Shown here piece after piece: positions 36,074-47,642 of a DNA stretch of 64,000 nucleotides. The notes beneath the pieces are model-generated. The model saw nothing but the letters and a program-made list of their open reading frames with translations. It was not told where the DNA came from and searched no databases. The position numbers were made by a program, and so were the translations under genes. Origin of the DNA: Magicicada septendecula (Eukaryota > Arthropoda > Insecta > Hemiptera > Cicadidae); NCBI GenBank assembly GCA_034769895.1, contig CM068374.1, positions 353,324,302-353,388,301 on the forward strand, in the 5' to 3' direction. How positions within the stretch are numbered: the first letter of the stretch is position 1; every line of letters starts with the position of its first letter.

Positions 36074-37717
36074 TTAATTTTTACTAAATCTAATATTTAT
36101 ATTGCAATTTGTGTTATTATAAATGTGCAATCCCTTAGTAGGTATTTCATTTTGTAGAATTGAAATGTTTTCAACACATGTTGAAGTCGAAGGCGCTACT
36201 TTAATGTTATTTTCTTGGCCAATGGTTTCTGATGTTGATGTTGTGTTTCATATACTTGAATGACTGAACGAGAGACGTCAACCTTTCCCTTCTATGTAGC
36301 CTCCACTTCTATGTAGCCTTCAGCCACACTCGAGGAACGCCAACCCCCCATGTCTTTTTACAGTAACCAAATCCCCTCCGCCTTCGACTGACATAGATGC
36401 TGAAGATCGTCTAGGATATTCCAGTATGTTCTTCAGGATTTTTTAGATTCAGATTTTCAGCGATCTGTTTTGCTACACCATTTATAGTATGACATCCTAC
36501 ACGATTACGATACGCAATAAATAATCTTTTACTCTCCATATATGTATGTCTTAGGTTAATCTATTACTCTCCATATATGTATGTCTTAGGTTAATCTTTT
36601 ACTCTCCATATATGTATGTCTTAGGTTAATCTTTTACTCTCCATATATGTATGTCTTAGGTTAGTCTATTACTCTCCATATATGTATGTCTTAGGTTAAT
36701 CTATTACTCTCCATATATGTATGTCTTAGGTTAATCTTTTACTCTCCATATATGTATGTCTTAGGTTAGTCTATTACTCTCCATATATGTATGTCTTAGG
36801 TTAATCTATTACTCTCCATATATGTATGTCTTAGGTTAATCTTTTACTCTCCATATGTGTATGTCTTAGGTTAATCTATTACTCTCCATATATGTATGTC
36901 TTAGGTTAATCTATTACTCTCCATATATGTATGTCTTAGGTTAGTCTATTACTCTCCATATATGTATGTCTTAGGTTAATCTATTACTCTCCATATATGT
37001 ATGTCTTAGGTTAATCTATTACTCTCCATATATGTATGTCTTAGGTTAGTCTATTACTCTCCATATATGTATGTCTTAGGTTAATCTATTACTCTCCATA
37101 TATGTATGTCTTAGGTTAATCTATTACTCTCCATATATGTATGTCTTAGGTTAATCTATTTACGATAAAAACTGCATGGGCACCCTTCCTTTGTAATTGT
37201 GAAACTTCTCGATTTGTGATTTTTGCCATCTCGAAGAAATACCACCAAACAACAGCCATTATCTTCTATGCTATCCAAAGTTAAACGAAACTTCGGCATG
37301 CACCACAAATTCCAAATACTAAAATTATACCTTGGTTAATAACCACGTCTTATCTGGTGCTTCAAATATGAATTTGGCAAATTGGTGTGCAGTTAATACT
37401 TTGGACTTTTCCGGTGTGTAACCAACACTTTGTCGTTTGAGAAATGCAATAGTTTTCGGTAAATTACTAACATTCACATTTTATTTTACTGCTAGACAAC
37501 TTTTTAACATTGAAAATTGGCCCCATAAAGTTGAATATTTCATGAATTTGGGTTTTTCGGACAAATAAACGAGAAGAGTATCATCACTTATGGTGTTAAG
37601 TTTTTTGCTCGCGGCATTCGCGTAGTGACTTTCATATCTTTCACTAGACTTCTTAGGCAGTAATTCTGCACTTACTTTTGCTGCTACAAGTAATATATCT
37701 TCTTCTGGAAAAATCAT
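36074..37717 (-). pseudogene. Crypton-type tyrosine recombinase, split by a minisatellite
   Basis: Minus-strand pieces follow the animal Crypton order. N-terminal SAM-like domain (37481-37717): YESHYANAASKKLNTISDDT, LVYLSEKPKFMKYSTLWGQF, SMLKSCL. Next (37330-37470): LKRQSVGYTPEKSKVLTAHQ and APDKTWLLTKV. Next, FGICGACR with the first catalytic Arg and a KSRSFTIT segment (about 37170-37310). Then the 35-bp array. After it (36275-36527): YRNRVGCHTINGVAKQIAEN, HTG-S-T-RRSSASMSVEG, KRHGG-WRSSSVAEGYIE with the nucleophile Tyr codon at 36313-36315. The C-terminal tail ends GLHIYNNTNCNINIRFSKN at 36074. Broken by a stop after AVK (37481), one at the array edge, shifts near 36410 and at a C6 run (36344-36349), and the array itself. 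Confidence 0.8.
36528..37157. repeat. 35-bp minisatellite, 18 copies, 105-bp higher-order repeat
   Basis: Unit TTTACTCTCCATATATGTAT + GTCTTAGGTTAATCT. Junction variants (TTAATCTTT, TTAATCTAT, TTAGTCTAT) recur every third unit in two blocks, giving a 105-bp higher-order period. On the minus strand one unit reads INLRHTYMES in frame with the flanking Crypton coding on both sides, so the unit is a piece of the Crypton ORF that expanded in place. Since 35 is not a multiple of three, expansion destroys the frame. Confidence 0.92.
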
Positions 37718-39011
37718 TTTAAAATTATTTTGAATGAAAATTCAAAAACAGTCAGAACACACAAGCGTTGTTTAGCGTTGCTAAGGAAAATAAACAAGCA
37801 TTGTTTAGAGTTACTAAGGAACTTTCAGTAGCATATTTTATTACGACTGGAAAGTAGGCGGCGTCATTATATTAGTGACCGGTAAAGACGGAAAATAAAT
37901 AATAAATAATAATAAAATTTAGGCTGAAATTTAAAACTTTCATAATTCCGAACGTAACATAGTGCGATATTAGACGAGTTTATTCTACTTTATTAAATGT
38001 TATAATTATTTTTAACTAAATAAAGTACTATTTTAGGGTCGAAAGTTAGCACAAGGACAAATTGTTTGTGCTCTAAACAGACATGTAAACATGGTGTTTT
38101 CAGAGAGTAATGAAAAGTAAATTTCTTGTTCGCCCGTAGCAACTGAACTGTATGTTCAGATGATAACTACTAGTCTTGACCTGTTGTTAAGGCAACGATT
38201 GGGAAGAGAAGGGGACAAGCGGGAACTCATCGTCAAACTTATATCCTGTATTCGAATTTATTGGCCCATTAGTAGCATCTTCATGCCTCTAAATTTTCGT
38301 AGAATGCCATAAACATCTCAAGAATTTCCCTTGTAACAATTAAATATTAGTGTTCAGCAATATCCAGATCTAGAAAAGGAACGAACGACTAAAAACAATT
38401 TTCCATACCGTGTATGCGGAAGGCTTTTAAAAATATCTAAGAGGGAAGACCGATTTTCAGTTTCTTGACTAGTTTGGACGAATCAACAGATCGTTAGAAA
38501 ATTTTACCTATCACATTCCACGATCATAACTGAGAAGGACCGATGTTTTTTACTTTTAAAAAGAGTGGAAACATTTTCGATCGACAATGCACCGGGACCA
38601 TCGATGTATACTATATGAATCGCGTGCTGACAGGCAAAGTGACCGGCAGAAAACGGTCCGAAGCACGTACAACTTCCCACACAATGGTGGGCAATAAAGC
38701 GTTTGGCGCTAAGTTAACACGTGTATGAAACGAGTCGTTCAGTCAGTAATGCACTTGTTTTGATACCTTACAAATTATTACATTTGGGACAGTTTTACTG
38801 AAAATTTGTGGTTATGAAGATTTTATTATTATAACAGTTTGTTTTTACTTTTGCCTGACTGATAACAGATGACAATAACTTGAGCGTTTACATTTATTTT
38901 ACTGCTTTGTGCCAAGCGGGAAATTAATTAGAGCGTCATCAGACGTTTTAAAAATTGTAAAATATATGTATAATTTACTGATTGTCTGACAGTAAACTTA
39001 ATAACAAAAAA
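37718..39011. other. No gene recognised
   Basis: Probably contains the 5' part of the Crypton element (a GCGTTG...TAAGGAAAATAAACAAGCATTGTTTAGAGTTACTAAGGAA-like imperfect direct repeat at 37765-37825) and an unresolved left part of the Tc1 element. The frame at 38543-38728 has no recognisable domain. Confidence 0.4.
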
Positions 39012-39028
39012 TATTGGAAAATTCTGCC

Positions 39029-40151
39029 GTGGGCAAAGTAAAAGATATCAGTGACGATCAAAAAGCTGTTGTAAAAGATTTACTTGAAGTAGAAAAGTGT
39101 AATATCAGTGAAATCGCTAGGAAGTGCAACATTTCTAGACAATCAGTGAGAAGAATAAAAGAAAATATAGCGAACAATGTTTCACTTCGTAGTAAGAGGA
39201 AGGGAGCATGTGGCCGTAAAAAAATTATTTCTCCTAGAACTGAAAGGAAATTAATAAAAATAATTAAAGGAAGTAGGGCTGCCACAAATGCAACCATCAC
39301 ACAAGAGGTGCAAGATTCTGGAGTAGCAGTATCTGAAAGAACTGTTCGCCGAAGTCTGTATGCGCTGGGATTCAAAAGTCGACGACCTGTCAAGAAGCCC
39401 AAGCTGACTACAGCAATGAAACGGAAAAGACTACTATGGGCTAGAAAGTACAGAACATTCACTTCTGAAGATTGGGATAAGGTAAGTTGCTGTACAGTAT
39501 TTTTGAAAGGTTGGGTCTGTTTTAAATTCTGGTTCAACTCTACTGTAACGTTGTGTCCATTTTTTACAGGTGTGCTTCAGTGATGAGTCCACGTTTCAAG
39601 TCCTCACAGACAAAAAGCAGTATGTTAAGCGAAGACCTGGAGAAAAATTTAATGAAGACTGTGTTGTAAGATCCATATAATATCCACCGTCAGTTATGAT
39701 ATGGTCTGTCATTAGCTCTAAAGGACTTGGACGGCTTTACGTTGTTGTAGGGACAATGCGGCAGGACCAGTACATCACAGTCCTTCAAAGAAGACTTATT
39801 CCCCAATTAAATGAATGGTTTCCCAATAATGAATAGAAAATATTTATGCAAGATTCAGCTCCTTGCCACACAGCAAAAAGTGTTAAGACATTTCTTGCTC
39901 AGAGCTCAATACCACTTCTTGAATGGCCAGGAAATTCACCAGATCTCAACCCAATTGAGAATGTGTGGGAGCTTTTAAAACGGGAAATAGGAAAGGAAAA
40001 TATCACCACTAAGCACCAACTAATTGCAAGAATAATTTGGCACTGGAATCATAATAACAAGTTAAAGGAAAAGGCATTAAATTGCATTACAAGCATGCCG
40101 AGAAGAATTGAAAGCGTCATCAAAGCTAAAGGAGGGATAACAAAATATTAA
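39029..40151 (+). pseudogene. Tc1-like transposase with one intron and two nonsense codons
   Basis: Exons 39029-39481 and 39570-40151 code about 344 residues, the usual Tc1 length. Exon 1 holds paired helix-turn-helix domains (ISEIARKCNISRQSVRRIKE; SERTVRRSLYALGFKSRRPV). Exon 2 holds the DD34E core: Asp in CFSDEST (39582-39584), Asp in FMQDSAPCH (39852-39854), and Glu in NPIENVWE (39957-39959), with exactly 34 residues between the last two. It is dead: TAA at 39678-39680, TAG at 39834-39836. The expected start lies in the inner repeat and is GTG here (39029-39031), while the inverted copy of the repeat reads CCATGG, so the ancestral ATG is lost. Confidence 0.88.
39482..39569 (+). other. 88-nt spliceosomal-type intron in the Tc1 transposase
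   Basis: GTAAGT donor at 39482 and TTTTTTACAG acceptor ending 39569. Removal joins AAG to GTG in phase 0 and restores GATAAG-GTGTGCTTCAGTGAT, giving WDKVCFSDES, exactly the family sequence around the first catalytic aspartate. Unspliced reading loses that motif. Confidence 0.85.
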
Positions 40152-40698
40152 AATAATTTTAAAACTACTGTAATTTTTTCTGTAATTAATTATTAAAATA
40201 TATGTAATAGTAATTGTTTGTAAAATAAATGTTTTACAACAGCTTTTTGGTCGTCAGAAAAAAGCTGACTTTGCCCATGGCAGAATTTTCCAATATTTGA
40301 GGTTACAATGTTAATCTGAAAAAAAAATTAAACGGACTTAAACTTTAAAAGTAATTAACACGTTAAATAAAATAAAATAACAATAAAAAACAAAAAATAA
40401 TAATACAACACCAAGAAAATAACAACTGAATGAATAAACTGGCAATTAAAACAACTTCAGAACAGATTCATTGAACCACACAGCTGACTGCATTGTTGTG
40501 TAATACCTAAACACAATATAACAAGCTTACAGTGTTGCCAACATTAATGATAGGCATAAATATTTTGTCTAATAACATGAAATATTAAAATTAACATTGA
40601 TTGTTCACATTAAAATACACTGAAAACACAATATCAGTGACAAAACTGTAAATTTTAATTTTTTCAATGGGTGGCCTAATAATTTGGCCAGGGACTGT

Positions 40699-41075
40699 AT
40701 ACATTGTTAGTAACATACAACAGACTCGGCGCTAATCCGATATTTATGGCACGGAGTGTCTGTCGGATTGACGAAAATTCCTTCTACCCAAATACATAGA
40801 ATTGAGGCTGGATCCCTGCGTCGGGAGCTCTACAAGGAGCTCAGAACGCGGCGTCAAAGCCCGTCGCATACACGATTTACGTGCTTAGAATTAAGGGGTA
40901 TTTAACAAATCAAGTCAACAAATGATGCAGCAATTTATTATAAATCGTAATGTCTTATTTTATTTAATATTAAAAATAAATTATTAGTACATCAGAATAC
41001 AATTTAACTGATCATTTCCAAAAAAAAATGTAACATTCATGTCTGGTTTGGTATCCAAGTTACATGTATCGAATT
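40699..41075. other. No gene recognised
   Basis: AT-rich flank between the Tc1 right end and the nested palindromes. Confidence 0.5.
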
Positions 41076-41672
41076 AGCAAACTAACCTTTAGTAATCCAA
41101 CTTCGTCGTGCTTATTTGCTAACCTGCTAAATGTCATGTTCTGGACAAGGCCTTTCAGTGTTTCCACCATTTTCAAGTCCTAAATCACGACTTGATTTGT
41201 TAAAGTCCTAGGTCGTGATTTAGGACTTGAAAATGGTGGAAACACTGAAAGGCCTCGTCCAGAACATGGCATTTAACAGGTTAGTAAATAAGCACGACGA
41301 AGTTGGAGTTACAGAGACCCGCCGTGTGACTTATAGTAGATTTTGTTACTACGCGTTTCGGAGCATATGTTTCATCATCAGGTAACTTCAAATAAATTAA
41401 ATCACTCTTTCAAGGTCGTCACTAACTAAAATCCAACTCAGCACATGGTTTGTACTCGGTGTTAGGTGCGCACCAACTCAAGCTCACTCTACTACTCAAA
41501 GTACCTAACACCGCGTACAATACATATGCTGAGTTGGATTTTAGTTAGTGACGACCTTGAAAGAGTGATTTAATTTATTTGAAGTTACCTGATGATGAAA
41601 CATATGCTCCGAAACGCGTAGTAACAAAATCTACTTGAAGTCACACGTCGGATTACTAAAGGTTAGTTTGCT
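41076..41672. repeat. Nested palindromes inside an outer inverted repeat
   Basis: Outer 23-bp arms AGCAAACTAACCTTTAGTAA.. (41076-41098) and its inverse (41650-41672). Inside are two hairpins: 41097-41191 with 41212-41306 (95-bp arms, 20-bp loop), and 41337-41468 with 41500-41633 (about 130-bp arms). The second contains CTGATGA ... CGAAACGCG in both arms. It looks like a fold-back element; the superfamily is unknown. Confidence 0.85.
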
Positions 41673-42544
41673 AAAAAGAAATATTAATCTGGAAAATGTT
41701 TAATAGTCAACTGATAAGCATTCACAGTCTTTTATCACAGTCTTTTAAGGAAGTCTTTCACTGATGTTTGTCTCTTGCCCGTGTGTTACCGTGTTTTGTT
41801 GCGTTTTCTTCAGTAAACGACCCAAGAAACTTTACCACTACAGGTTAGTGCTGAGTCACACTATCCCGCTATCTCTTCACCCGTGCATTGGATTACAAGT
41901 GCCGTCTGTTGTAATTGAGTGTGAGCAACTCGTTGTTAGTCATGATAACACTTGTCGTAGGCTGTTGTGACACTTGCACAGAGTGACATTTGCTTGGAGA
42001 TCGTATTAGTGATATTTTCTCGGAGAAATAATGGTTCTAGGTTGTTCATAACGATTCCAGGAAGTGTAGTATGGTATTAAGCTGTCACACTTGCACTGAA
42101 GTCAACGATGAGTTTAAAAAACTGTTACGTGGGCAACCTGTCAACATTAAGTCCAACAATAGGTCCTTTATTTCAGAGGCGAATCCTCAGAGCAAGCAAC
42201 GCAGCAGTGGTTCCCCAAAGGAAATCAGGCAAAAGTAAATAAATGATTACGTAATTGACAATTCTGTTGTCACCAAAAACTGTTTCACGTGTCTTCTTAT
42301 CTCTCATCGTTTGAAAATCGATGGCACTTAAGTCACTAATCTTCCAGTTAAAATGATATTGATGACTTGATTTGACCAAAGTCATTCGCATCATGTGAAA
42401 ATGAGTTATTGAAGTCTGTGAGAAATTTCTCGAGATGGGTTTCAGTTGCTAAACGCCATTTTAATACCCGTACTAATTACACTTAATAAGTATCCTTTCT
42501 CACAGCGACACAAACAAGTGTGTACCTGAATATTTTTAATGATT
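41673..42544. other. No gene; GTGACACTTGC motifs
   Basis: At 41957-41985 TGTTGTGACACTTGCACAGA GTGACATTTGC, and again inverted-type CTGTCACACTTGCACTG at 42083. The same motif pair occurs near the right end of the MULE element (34130-34252), suggesting a fragment of a related element. Confidence 0.45.
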
Positions 42545-43480
42545 CTCTAGCATTGGAGTGTTATGTACATGTGCTTATCCTCCTCTTCGTATAACGCTAC
42601 AGCCCAAAGTCGAGCCTTGGCCTCCTCTATCCTGACCATCCACCTCTCTCTATCCGTAGCAAAGGAGTTTCATTCTCGCACTCCCAACATCTCTCTTGCA
42701 TCCACCGCGACAGGATCTTCCCATCTTTTCCTTCGACGGCCTTTTGGTCTTTTGCCATCCATACTCCCTATAAGGGCTCTTTTAGGTGTTCGTTTGTCAT
42801 TCATTCTTACGACATGGCCAGCCTCCTAAGTTTCACGTACACTTCTACCGTTGGTTCGTTGAAGTGACAATATATCTCATCATTATGCCGTATCCTCCAT
42901 TCCCCATTATGGGGCCCAGGATACGTCTCAGGAGCTTCCTTTCAAATATCTTCAGGCGTTCAATTGCTCTTTGCGTTAATATCTAGGTTTCACTGCCATA
43001 GCACAGTGTGGGTCGTATGCTAGTTTTGTACGTGCGCATTTTTGTCTGCCCATGAATAACTCTTCACCACCTGGTGATAAGCGCAAAGTACGCCTTGTTG
43101 GCTAGAGTTAGCCTTCTCCTTATCTCTGCCTCTTCATTCCCATCTTCAGATATCGTCGCTGCTAGTACGTGGAACCTCTGATTGCCTCTATACAGTCTTC
43201 TTCTATAATCAAATTTTCCCTGAGTTGGGTAGGCATTGTCTGACTTGTGATTTTGGTTTTATCCACATTTATTGATTATCCTACTCTTTTGTACTTATTT
43301 TCAGGTTTAAGTATGTCTCTCTTGTAGCCGCACTTGATCGGGTTATGATGTCTATATCGTCAGCATATGCTGCTATTTCTACTGACTTATAATAAAGTAC
43401 TCCTGAGCGATCTACAGTCATTTTTCTTATGGCATATTCTAGAGACAGGTTAAAGAGGAGAGGGGCCAGTCTATCACCTT
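42545..43480 (-). pseudogene. LINE reverse transcriptase remnant
   Basis: Minus-strand pieces from the palm to the C-terminus: GDRLAPLLFNLSLEYAIRKM, then AAYADDIDIITRS (the YADD catalytic box, aspartates kept), NVDKTKI, a degraded YGSETW region, EAGHVVRMNDKRTPKRAL, and RWEDPVAVDAREMLGVREWN ending near LWAVALYEEEDK. Stops and shifts are frequent between 42880 and 43250. The 5' part (endonuclease, fingers) is missing, as usual for 5'-truncated LINEs. Confidence 0.8.
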
Positions 43481-43794
43481 AATGTGCTTATATTGTGCTT
43501 AAAATCGATGCTTGCCCTACCCATCGGGTCAGGAATCACCATTGTTTTATTTCACCTAACAGTTAATTGATTCTTTATCATGCTTCTATAAGTATACACA
43601 TTTCATCTGTTTTCGACAATTTCTTTCATGTCCAACATTCACGTCTCTGAAACAAGAAGTACGAAACAAAGATTTTTCCGACTTCGAAAGCTACTTGAGT
43701 ACTTTTACCTGGAGACTTCTGTTAACGTGAAAATGTTGCTTGGCTAGCGTTGTTTGCAGTACAAAGATCATAGCCATCAGTGCTAAATCATTTT

Positions 43795-44290
43795 TAAAAT
43801 TATTCTCTCTTCTCTGGCACTACGGTCCCTGTAGAACCCTGGCCAGCTCAATGATTCTCCTCCATTCTTCTCTGTTCGGAGCCTTACTCCTCCAACCTGC
43901 CACTCGCATCTCCCTCAAATCCCCTTTCACATCTTCATACGATCTCCTCCTCAGACGTCCTCTCATCCTTAATCCCTCCGGCTTCCTTTCCAATGCCATT
44001 TTTGGGCCTCGATCACTTCTAATTCTCCCCCAACCATCTCAACCTTTGCGCCTTCACTACCGCAACTATGTCCGCTTTTCCATAAAGGTCATAAAGGTCT
44101 CTTAGCTCACGATTCTTTTTTTTATCCTCCACTTCTCTCGGTCCCACACTGGTCCATAAATTCTTCTCAGAATTTTACTCTCGAAAACACCAAGGTTTCT
44201 CATATCTGACAACTTCAGCACCCATGTCTCGCTTGCATATGTTACCAAAGGTCTGATTACCGTATATTTTTTTTGACATTTTTTATACAT
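43795..44290 (-). pseudogene. LINE reverse transcriptase C-terminal remnant, second family
   Basis: 44105-44290 reads VIRPLVTYASETWVLKLSDM and FESKILRRIYGPVWDREKWR. 43800-44100 continues with ADIVAVVKAQRLRWLGE, GRP-R-WEDDV-like remnants and a final EEWRRIIELARVLQGP. The order matches LINE C-termini. It is separate from the remnant at 42545-43480, because its C-terminal region is a second copy of the same domain. Confidence 0.75.
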
Positions 44291-44671
44291 TCGTGGATTG
44301 GAATATATTTTTTAAATTTAAAATTATTACTGTAGTTATTATTATCGTGTTATTATAGTGTCATGTTCAAAAAGTGTCATTAAACGTAGTTACATGAGTA
44401 ACCTATACACACGTAAATACAAAATAGTGATGCTCCGCACTGCTTTCAGTTCGTATACAAGCGTCGTTATTCGTATTCTGTTAGAAAGAATTTTGGCAAG
44501 CCGGACCCAGGCGATGTAGAAGGGAGAGGCAGGCTGTCAAACAATACGGGCTAATTTAAACACAGGAAGCAGTTATGAACGATTAATGTGGTTGTGGTTG
44601 GAAAGAATAGGGTGTTCTCGTCGTGGTTTTTCTACCAGGCTTGAATCTTGTCACAAATAATAACAACAAAC
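44291..44671. other. No gene recognised
   Basis: AT-rich sequence up to a long microsatellite. Confidence 0.5.
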
Positions 44672-44788
<117 letters not shown>

Positions 44789-45508
44789 TTTCGTTCTACT
44801 TTTCTATCTGTCTACCTATTTATACCTATTTATCTCTCATCCTCTCTCCTCGCTATCTCCGAATAGTTTATAAGTGTAAGATTAACAAAAGAAAATTATA
44901 ATATTCGTAAAGGCTGATAGATTATCTTCGTAAAAGGCTGGTGGTTTGGACGTTCAAAATTATATTTCTTGGCATTTGAGGAGATTTATTGTTATTAAAT
45001 TGGCCTAAATTAAATTATAAATTCTGATAAGCCTCTTCTGTGTATCGTGAAAGAGAATAGTATAAAATAAGTAAATTATTAAGTAAAATAAGTAAAGTAT
45101 AATTTTGCAGTTATTTAAAATATAATCATTTAAATTAGGCCTACGTTTTTGTATATTTATCACGTATGTTCCACAATCGAGTGACCCATTTCTGAAACTT
45201 TGAAACAGTTAAAATACTTTTTCTTACATTCATTACGCGCACCTCCTTTTAATGTCTTAGAACCCTTTTTAAGAACTTCCCTCTCAGTTCTTCTTTAACT
45301 CATTTTTCTTAACTCCTTTCTCTCAACTTTTGGTTTTTCCTCCCGTTTGTCTTTTAGTTGCTGATTAGAAAGGTAAGAAGGGATTGGTGTTTTGGATCCA
45401 AGATTGTATAAAGTTGTGACATGTAGGTTCGCACAAGAAGTGAAGAATTTCTCTGACTGTTCACGCTGATGGAAAGATACCTGTTGTTTATTGTATTATA
45501 TACTAGCT
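44789..45508. other. No gene recognised
   Basis: AT-rich flank; nothing recognised. Confidence 0.5.
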
Positions 45509-45859
45509 GTTACCCGTGGCTTTCCACGCGAATATTTGACTTTTAATAAGTATTTTAATATAATTTTTATTGTCTATGTCTATATGGCGTTCTGTCAGCT
45601 CGTATAACAATTTTGTACTCATTAGTCAAATTCTCTCCAAAGCTGTTTTCAACACTTGTACTAAATTATTATGTTGGTGCAACAGCCTTTGGAGATTTAA
45701 AAGTACCCGTTTATAAAGCCTTTGGAGATATTTATAAAGTGCCTATTAAATCAAAAACGCTAAATTCTTTATTTTAAATGTTACTGTGTAACAAGCATTG
45801 TATACCACATTAAACGTTGTTTTCCTCAACCTTTTATTTATTTCAGCAGTAAACTAAAA
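45509..45859 (+). repeat. Fragment starting ACTAGCTGTTACCCGTGG
   Basis: Begins with the same ACTAGC...ACCCGTG(G/T)(C/T)TT start as family B (21112), but the downstream sequence differs and has no 128-bp units. It ends at the family A head at 45860. Confidence 0.45.
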
Positions 45860-46650
45860 TATCGGTATGGAGAACCATATTCTAAGATTTATATTTAAAA
45901 TCATTTTCGAAATGAAATATTACCATAGAAACTACTTCTTTCTACTTACTGCTTTAGCCTTAACCACAGTACTGTGGTCACTAACGTATACCACATCACG
46001 TTATCGCACTCGATTTTCACTGATGATGGAAGTCGATGGCATTGCCGAAACGTCTGGTTTTGTAGAAAACATTGGACTACGGCCAAATATCCTGGGAAGG
46101 AATTTTAACAAAAACTACTTCTTTGTTGCCGATAACGTTGTACACATATATATAAAAAATATGCATAAAATTAATGGCTTGTATAAGTTAATGATTGATC
46201 TCCATTAAGTAGTGCTCAAGTTTCCAAAGTTTTAATATTATGATGTCCGTAATTAAAACATCAGACCAGGTTTAGTGTGTATGAGGGTACACCGTGGACA
46301 AAAATTTTCAACATTTCCTATTGAGCGTTGCTTAGAGTAAAGCTGCGAATCTACAGTGTACGTTTCACAGAACAAACACGCGGAAAAGAAGGAGCGCTCC
46401 GAAGTCACTCATGGACCCTCAGCATCTTGCAGAGGGTTCATTCCCTAAAGACGAAAAGTCTGTCTATGAATCGTTACTCTGTAAACACGTGCAGTTACAC
46501 TGCCCAGCGATCCACAGGAAGCAAATCGCTATCCACGCTGGACACTTTTTCGGCTTGCACGCGTTATGTTGGTATGGGTTTCGGCACTTTCCATTTAAAA
46601 AGCGTGCAAATGTAAGAAAATAAACATGAATGAGGCCAGAAATAACGCGA

Positions 46651-46716
<66 letters not shown>

Positions 46717-47215
46717 CTGCCTTTTTATTGTGGTGGTCATAATAATAAAATGGAAACGTAAACATTACATAACTGAGATATGCTTGCCTGCCACGAACGA
46801 TATATTTTCTCTCATACATGATTTACTTTAAAATGAAAAACTTATAATTTTATTGCCTGGCAACAAAATTATTTTATTTTTAACAATTACCATTGTTTGA
46901 AAAAGTTTAAATGAATTTTCAAGTACTTTACTGTTGTTAAAACGTAAAAGGTTGCAGGTAAACTACCCCTTCCCCTTAACCGATCATCACCAAAATCAAA
47001 AGGCCTTGAGTTCTCTATAATTCAGTGATGTATGCAAAAAATTATTTGATTCTGTTTGAATATGCGGCAGTTATCGTTCGTCATAGAAAAAATTACCCTT
47101 GTTAAAACGTAAAACGTTGCTGGTAAACTACTCCTTTCCCTTAACCGATCTTCACCAAAAACAATAGGTCTTGAAAACTCTACAATTCAGAGTTGCATGC
47201 AAAAAATTATTTGAT
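45860..47215 (+). mobile_element. Family A copy 12: head, segment I, 2 monomers, truncated
   Basis: The head lacks about 12 bp (ACATGACTTCC) after GAGAACCAT. Segment I and (GT)29 follow, then monomers at about 46960 and 47119. It breaks off after TTATTTGAT at 47215; there is no tail. At 46141-46160 it preserves the empty target of the MITE found at 19350. Confidence 0.7.
46151..46655 (+). repeat. Internal segment I, copy 3
   Basis: Third copy. Here the frame from 46411 runs 70 residues, MDPQHLAEGSFPKDEK ... ALCWYGFRHFPFKKRANVRK, the longest version; the other copies are shifted by one-base changes near the end. (GT)29 follows at 46656-46713. Confidence 0.7.
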
Positions 47216-47642
47216 ATATTTATATATTTTGGTTAATGGACTGAGTACTTCTAGTTTACCCCGTGTATAATTTGGAAATTTAACAGTGATTGAAATAACA
47301 AAAGTACCCTGATAAGAGACTTTTTATGTGAACTACCTCACTAGTATTCCTGACTACGAGACGGGAAGAAGACATTCGACACGTACCTCCACTGCTTTAA
47401 AAGGACCTGCCGCGAAACTATGACGGAAAGTGCCGTCTGACACCTTCGTCGAATTAACAAAAGCTCTATAATTACGGTACGGTGACAAGCATCTGTGCAT
47501 CGAATACCGTGTTCAGCTAAAAAGAGAGGTGGCAGAGTTCCGGAGAGAGCCTCCGATAGTTTATCAAAATTGTTAGTAAATTGAAATTAAGATCCGGGCT
47601 ATTGGGCTGTGGTCTATTGTAATTGTCGTTCTTACGGATGTT
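47216..47642. other. No gene recognised
   Basis: Flank of the truncated family A copy; nothing recognised. Confidence 0.5.

Larger units (their letters stand above)
39012..40698 (+). mobile_element. Tc1-like element, left end unclear
   Basis: The right end is clear: the minus strand from 40698 begins CAGTCCCTGGCCAAATTATT, a typical Tc1-type terminus next to TA. An inner inverted repeat, ATTGGAAAATTCTGCC + TGGGCAAAGT, sits at 39013-39039 and inverted at 40268-40295, and probably marks internal transposase-binding sites. The matching outer left end was not found where expected (near 38610), so the left side may be truncated or too diverged. Confidence 0.75.

Noticed and set aside
36074..37717. 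Active site-specific recombinase
   Set aside because: Catalytic motifs are recognisable but the frame is broken by stops, two small shifts and the 18-copy array.
38543..38728. 61-codon frame as a gene
   Set aside because: No domain, no neighbouring exon, and length within chance expectation.
39058..39537. 159-codon frame on the minus strand
   Set aside because: Antisense shadow of the Tc1 transposase exon 1, which has the helix-turn-helix and DD34E motifs.
41380..41600. Bona fide hammerhead ribozyme
   Set aside because: The CTGATGA and CGAAAC boxes are present, but stem II has an extra base and poor pairing and I could not draw stems I and III. Kept only as a motif observation.
43740..44105. 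121-codon plus-strand frame
   Set aside because: It is the reverse complement of a LINE C-terminal remnant whose minus-strand motifs are recognisable.
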